The position numbers and the translations under genes are program-made. Below are positions 13,663 to 15,861 of a stretch of DNA of 15,861 nucleotides, piece by piece. Each line of letters starts with the position of its first letter. The stretch's first letter is position 1. The notes beneath the pieces are model-generated. The model did no database searches and was not told the origin of the DNA. It saw only the letters and a list, made by a program, of their open reading frames with translations. Source of the DNA: Candidatus Bathyarchaeota archaeon (lineage in GTDB: Archaea > Thermoproteota > Bathyarchaeia > Bathyarchaeales > Bathyarchaeaceae); NCBI GenBank assembly GCA_014859755.1, contig JACUTO010000022.1:1-15861 (forward strand), read 5' to 3'.

Positions 13663-14214
13663 ATGAACGTGAAAAAGATAAGATCGACAAAGGCTTTGAA
13701 GTTGCTGGGACTATTGATTTCATCGATTCTCATAGCCACAGTAAGCGCAGCACTTTACGACTACATGTATCTAGACGCAGACGTGAGCGTTGAAGGAATC
13801 GCATTGGCATGGGTTAATGGAACAGATGGTGGCACTGCAGGAACACAAATCAGCGGTCTAACCGCAACACTAACCAACCTGAAAGGCCCGCCAAACGGCA
13901 CGAGAGTATACCCTGACCCTGTTAGGCTTAACAACACTGGAGGAAGTAGCGTAACATTCAACATAACAGTTAGTGCAGTAACTGGCGCCACTGCAAATAT
14001 GAGTTCAATAATAGTTAGAATATACAACATGACCAACTCCGCATCGATAAGAAATGTGACTGTCTGGAACGTAACAACAGGAACCAGTGAAACTGGTTTA
14101 TCAATTGGATCAGAACATGAATGGAGATTCCAGTGGGAAATCACATGGAAAGCTATAGCGGTAACTAACGATACGGTTACTGTAAACTTGAAGTTAGAAG
14201 TGCCAACGGCGTAG
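13663..14214 (+). CDS. Secreted, sequon-rich surface protein (YDYM family, first copy)
   Basis: This 183-residue protein has a basic start (MNVKKIRSTK), a hydrophobic signal peptide (about 11-29) with likely cleavage after VSA, then LYDYMYLDADVSVEG. The mature part is beta-rich, poor in charge and contains nine N-x-S/T sequons, so it is probably an N-glycosylated extracellular protein. YD[YF]M after the signal peptide is shared with the protein at 14266. The layout recalls archaeal proteins related to filament-forming TasA/camelysin, but I cannot establish that by eye. It is coupled to the seven-helix membrane gene by overlap of stop and ribosome site. T-runs follow the stop. It may be a coat or filament subunit; the exact role is unknown. 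Confidence 0.72.
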   Translation: MNVKKIRSTKALKLLGLLISSILIATVSAALYDYMYLDADVSVEGIALAWVNGTDGGTAGTQISGLTATLTNLKGPPNGTRVYPDPVRLNNTGGSSVTFNITVSAVTGATANMSSIIVRIYNMTNSASIRNVTVWNVTTGTSETGLSIGSEHEWRFQWEITWKAIAVTNDTVTVNLKLEVPTA

Positions 14215-14215
14215 A

Positions 14216-14239
14216 TTTTTCTACGCTCCCCCTTTTTCT
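14216..14239 (+). terminator. T-rich tract between the two secreted-protein genes
   Basis: Two T5 runs (14216-14220 and 14233-14237) lie just after the stop at 14214 without a stable hairpin. This fits an archaeal terminator, perhaps partial, because the next gene begins only 51 bases later. Confidence 0.35.
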
Positions 14240-14265
14240 TCCTAAATTCGATAGGGGACAAGATC

Positions 14266-14847
14266 ATGAAAAATAATCGCAGCGCGCGCGCAAAGAAGTT
14301 ACATTACGTTTGGATAGCTGCGGCTCTTTTGATTCTCTTTGGTTTTTCATGTAAAGGCGCTTTCGGAACCACGTATGACTTTATGAATTTAAAATCAAAC
14401 ATTAAATGCATTGTTCCATTAGTGGTTCTTGAGGATGGTGCGAACGATACAAGCACCATTTACACAAACAGTACGAGCGCAAGAATCACCATAAATGCAA
14501 CATCAACTCCTTCAACTTACAATTACTCCCTTAACGTTGTAAACAACGGTGCAAACATCGAAGAGGTTAGATTAGAGTGCTTCGGTTCCGAAAACGTTGG
14601 TCGAGTAAACGCCACGATGCTTTTGCACGATAATGTAACCTCACGCACTCAAATAACCATCAGCGGAGGCACCGTAAATCAAACCAACGAATACTATAAC
14701 CTTACAGGTAATGCAACCATACATTTGGGCATCCAAGACCTTGTTGAGTCTGAAGAAGGGACCACAATTCTGCACGTTTATCTACGAATAAAAACACTCA
14801 ACACTTCGACCTACGATCGCTACGTAATAACATTCGAATTCACATAA
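14266..14847 (+). CDS. Secreted, sequon-rich surface protein (YDFM family, second copy)
   Basis: This 193-residue protein has a basic N-terminus (KNNRSARAKK), a hydrophobic signal segment (about 13-28), then GTTYDFMNLKSNIK, which aligns with the YDYM start of the mature protein at 13663. Ten N-x-S/T sequons occur in about 150 residues, pointing to heavy N-glycosylation outside the cell. The C-terminal YVYLRIKTLNTSTYDRYVITFEF reads as a final beta hairpin. Residues 47 and 104 are cysteines that could form a disulphide; C29 is close to the cleavage region. GGGG at 14254-14257 is eight bases before the ATG. A decayed copy of its 3' end follows, so this gene family has been duplicated here. Function is unknown; a filament or coat subunit is inferred from the neighbouring pilin genes. 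Confidence 0.72.
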   Translation: MKNNRSARAKKLHYVWIAAALLILFGFSCKGAFGTTYDFMNLKSNIKCIVPLVVLEDGANDTSTIYTNSTSARITINATSTPSTYNYSLNVVNNGANIEEVRLECFGSENVGRVNATMLLHDNVTSRTQITISGGTVNQTNEYYNLTGNATIHLGIQDLVESEEGTTILHVYLRIKTLNTSTYDRYVITFEFT

Positions 14848-14909
14848 TCCATAATCAAATCCAAAGGCGAACCATATGACTTGTCCAGGTGTTCATAATC
14901 AATCTACAT

Positions 14910-15032
14910 ATGAACGTGAGTAGCCTCCAAGCAACCGCAATTGACGCCTCTTAGCTCTACGTTCACCTGAAGATTTGGGTTCCAAACCCTTCAACCTACA
15001 TCCTATACGTTATCACTATTGAAATGATCTAG
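14910..15032 (+). pseudogene. Remnant of a third copy of the secreted-protein family; main content of the 14848-15159 gap
   Basis: The frame from ATG 14910 reads MNVSSLQATAIDAS, then TAG (14952-14954), then 25 codons to TAG at 15030-15032. Those 25 residues (LYVHLKIWVPNPSTYILYVI and five more) match the end of the protein at 14266 in 13 positions, including the shared STY and YVIT segments and the stop position. No signal peptide or full domain can be recovered upstream, so this is a truncated, interrupted paralogue. The rest of the 312-base gap holds an AT-rich stretch and the promoter of the pilin-like gene; I see no RNA gene. Confidence 0.6.
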
Positions 15033-15115
15033 AAAGAAAAGCATATTTCATATCCTAATTTCTATTTGGATTCTAAATACATACAGTTACTTCAAATATG
15101 TTATCGTAAGTCGTA

Positions 15116-15127
15116 AGATTTAAATCT
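15116..15127 (+). promoter_or_regulatory. TATA-type element within a 12-bp palindrome before the pilin-like gene
   Basis: AGATTTAAATCT is a perfect palindrome containing TTTAAAT, 33-44 bases before the ATG at 15160. GTGATC (15150-15155) four bases before that ATG is a partial ribosome site. The palindrome may be only a symmetrical TATA box. Confidence 0.45.
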
Positions 15128-15159
15128 ACATGCTGTGTTATCTGTCTATGTGATCGAGC

Positions 15160-15585
15160 ATGAAGAAAATGCTAAAATCGAAAGAGGGAATATCACCCAT
15201 CCTAGCCACACTCCTCTTAATCGTCATCGCCGTCGCAGCAGTCATAGTCACCTACGCCTGGGTCATGACCTTCACGTCATCCCAATCGGAGCAGGCAGGA
15301 ATAATCCTCAGGAAGGATGCAGATTGTCTCTGGAAAACCGGCAACGTCACAGTGTACGTCAGAAACACCGGGATTTCAGACGCAGAAATCAACACAGTTT
15401 ACATAAACGAGGCACCACAAACCACAGTGACACACGACCCGCCATCAAAAATTGTCGCAAAAGACGGTGGTCTCATCACTATAACGATCACATTCTCATG
15501 GACGCCAAACACGGAATACCGCTTCCAGATTTCGCCAAAAGTGGGCGAACCCCTACGCTTCACCGAAAGCTCACCAAGCCCCTAA
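15160..15585 (+). CDS. Type IV pilin-like protein with archaeal (archaellin-type) N-terminus
   Basis: This 141-residue protein begins with a short basic leader (MKKMLKSKEG), then ISPILATLLLIVIAVAAVIV. That is the class III signal peptide and hydrophobic helix of archaeal type IV pilins and archaellins. Cleavage by a prepilin peptidase is expected after G10, exposing I11, and the helix (about 11-38) would pack in the filament core. The head (about 45-141) is beta-rich with a central VYVRNTG-type strand and a GNVT sequon. The pilin-like N-terminal domain is unmistakable; the head gives no specific function, so it could be an adhesive pilin, a minor pilin or a pseudopilin. An archaeal prepilin peptidase starts 92 bases downstream, which strongly supports the call. 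The ATG at 15169 is an alternative start that leaves the cleavage site intact. Confidence 0.9.
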   Translation: MKKMLKSKEGISPILATLLLIVIAVAAVIVTYAWVMTFTSSQSEQAGIILRKDADCLWKTGNVTVYVRNTGISDAEINTVYINEAPQTTVTHDPPSKIVAKDGGLITITITFSWTPNTEYRFQISPKVGEPLRFTESSPSP

Positions 15586-15626
15586 ACGTTCATCCCTGCC
15601 TTCTTCCATCGACTTCCTAGAAACTA

Positions 15627-15631
15627 TTTTT
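15627..15631 (+). terminator. Short T-run between the pilin-like and prepilin peptidase genes
   Basis: A T5 run within CTATTTTTATT lies 42 bases after the pilin stop and would suit a weak archaeal terminator; no hairpin is evident. Confidence 0.25.
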
Positions 15632-15677
15632 ATTCTCTCCCTCACTCTAAGATATTTGAAATAGCAGAGGAAACCTA

Positions 15678-15861
15678 ATGAGTTACACCATAAACGAGAT
15701 GTTGGATGCCGCCCGAGTCGCTGTCTGTTTGGCTTTCTTAACCTACGCTTCTTGGAGTGATTATAGAACGCGCGAAGTAAGCAACATGGTTTGGGCGATC
15801 CTTGCGCCTTCAGCCCTCGCCTTAACCGCCTTCCAGTTTTTCATGTTCGCCCCAGAATCAC
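15678..15861 (+). CDS. Archaeal prepilin/preflagellin peptidase (A24 family), 5' part only
   Basis: The first 61 codons are present and the gene runs off the right edge. A hydrophobic first helix (about 11-24) leads to ASWSDYRTREVSNMVW, the pattern around the first catalytic Asp of A24 aspartic peptidases (D28). The conserved R-x-V-[SP]-N follows, then a second helix begins (about 38-56). These membrane enzymes (PibD, FlaK or EppA type) cut class III signal peptides at the cytoplasmic face, and the pilin-like protein just upstream is a natural substrate. The ATG at 15678 has GAGG seven bases ahead (15667-15670). The second catalytic Asp (in GxGD) should lie beyond the window, so completeness cannot be judged. 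Confidence 0.85.
   Translation, partial: MSYTINEMLDAARVAVCLAFLTYASWSDYRTREVSNMVWAILAPSALALTAFQFFMFAPES

Noticed and set aside
15135..15620. Long open frame overlapping the pilin-like gene in another phase
   Set aside because: It is Arg/His/Ser-rich and lacks any motif, whereas the overlapping frame has a clear class III signal peptide; it arises from the codon use of the pilin gene.
1..15861. CRISPR array, insertion sequence or integrase attachment site
   Set aside because: No regularly spaced short repeats, transposase motifs or terminal inverted repeats were seen; the only long repeat is the 261-bp coding duplication.

Overview
The window reads as a chromosomal segment of an uncultured archaeon, most probably of the Bathyarchaeia/TACK type. 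The lineage is inference. It rests on TATA-like boxes about 25-30 bases before short or absent leaders, an archaeal class III (archaellin/pilin-type) signal peptide next to an archaeal prepilin peptidase, a GatC-GatA pair, and anaerobe/archaea-associated families (DUF169, DUF1847). TAG, TGA and TAA all end well-supported genes, so TAG is an ordinary stop here.

Bases 1-2366: a sugar-catabolic unit. The last codons of an unknown gene overlap an FGGY carbohydrate kinase by ATGA, followed by a class II (zinc) aldolase; together they suggest sugar phosphorylation and then aldol cleavage. Bases 2494-3370: an SCP2-like lipid/acyl-binding protein and a small four-helix membrane protein in one short operon. 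Bases 3468-6593: acyl-CoA-type metabolism, with a VOC-fold protein resembling methylmalonyl-CoA epimerase divergent from a complete thiolase, then a DUF1847 cysteine-rich protein and a MaoC-type hydratase. Bases 6786-9082 (minus strand): gatC and gatA, then an AT-rich Fic/Doc-like gene with an in-frame amber codon and no catalytic histidine. GatB is not in the window.

Bases 9243-12737: a DUF169 protein; a ribbon-helix-helix-type regulator with a perfect palindrome next to its TATA box; and two related proteins made of one N-terminal membrane helix, a charged linker and a C-x19-C-x2-C-x5-C module. One has a single module and the other three, two of them from a recent 261-bp tandem duplication. 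They flank a two-CBS-domain protein. A near copy of the regulator's palindrome lies before the single-module gene, so the regulator may control it too. This is the best candidate for an undescribed system.

Bases 12923-15861: a cell-surface locus. It holds a seven-helix membrane protein, two related secreted proteins very rich in N-glycosylation sequons, a decayed third copy, a type IV pilin-like protein, and the start of an archaeal prepilin peptidase cut by the window edge. Its members probably build or process a glycosylated surface filament or coat.
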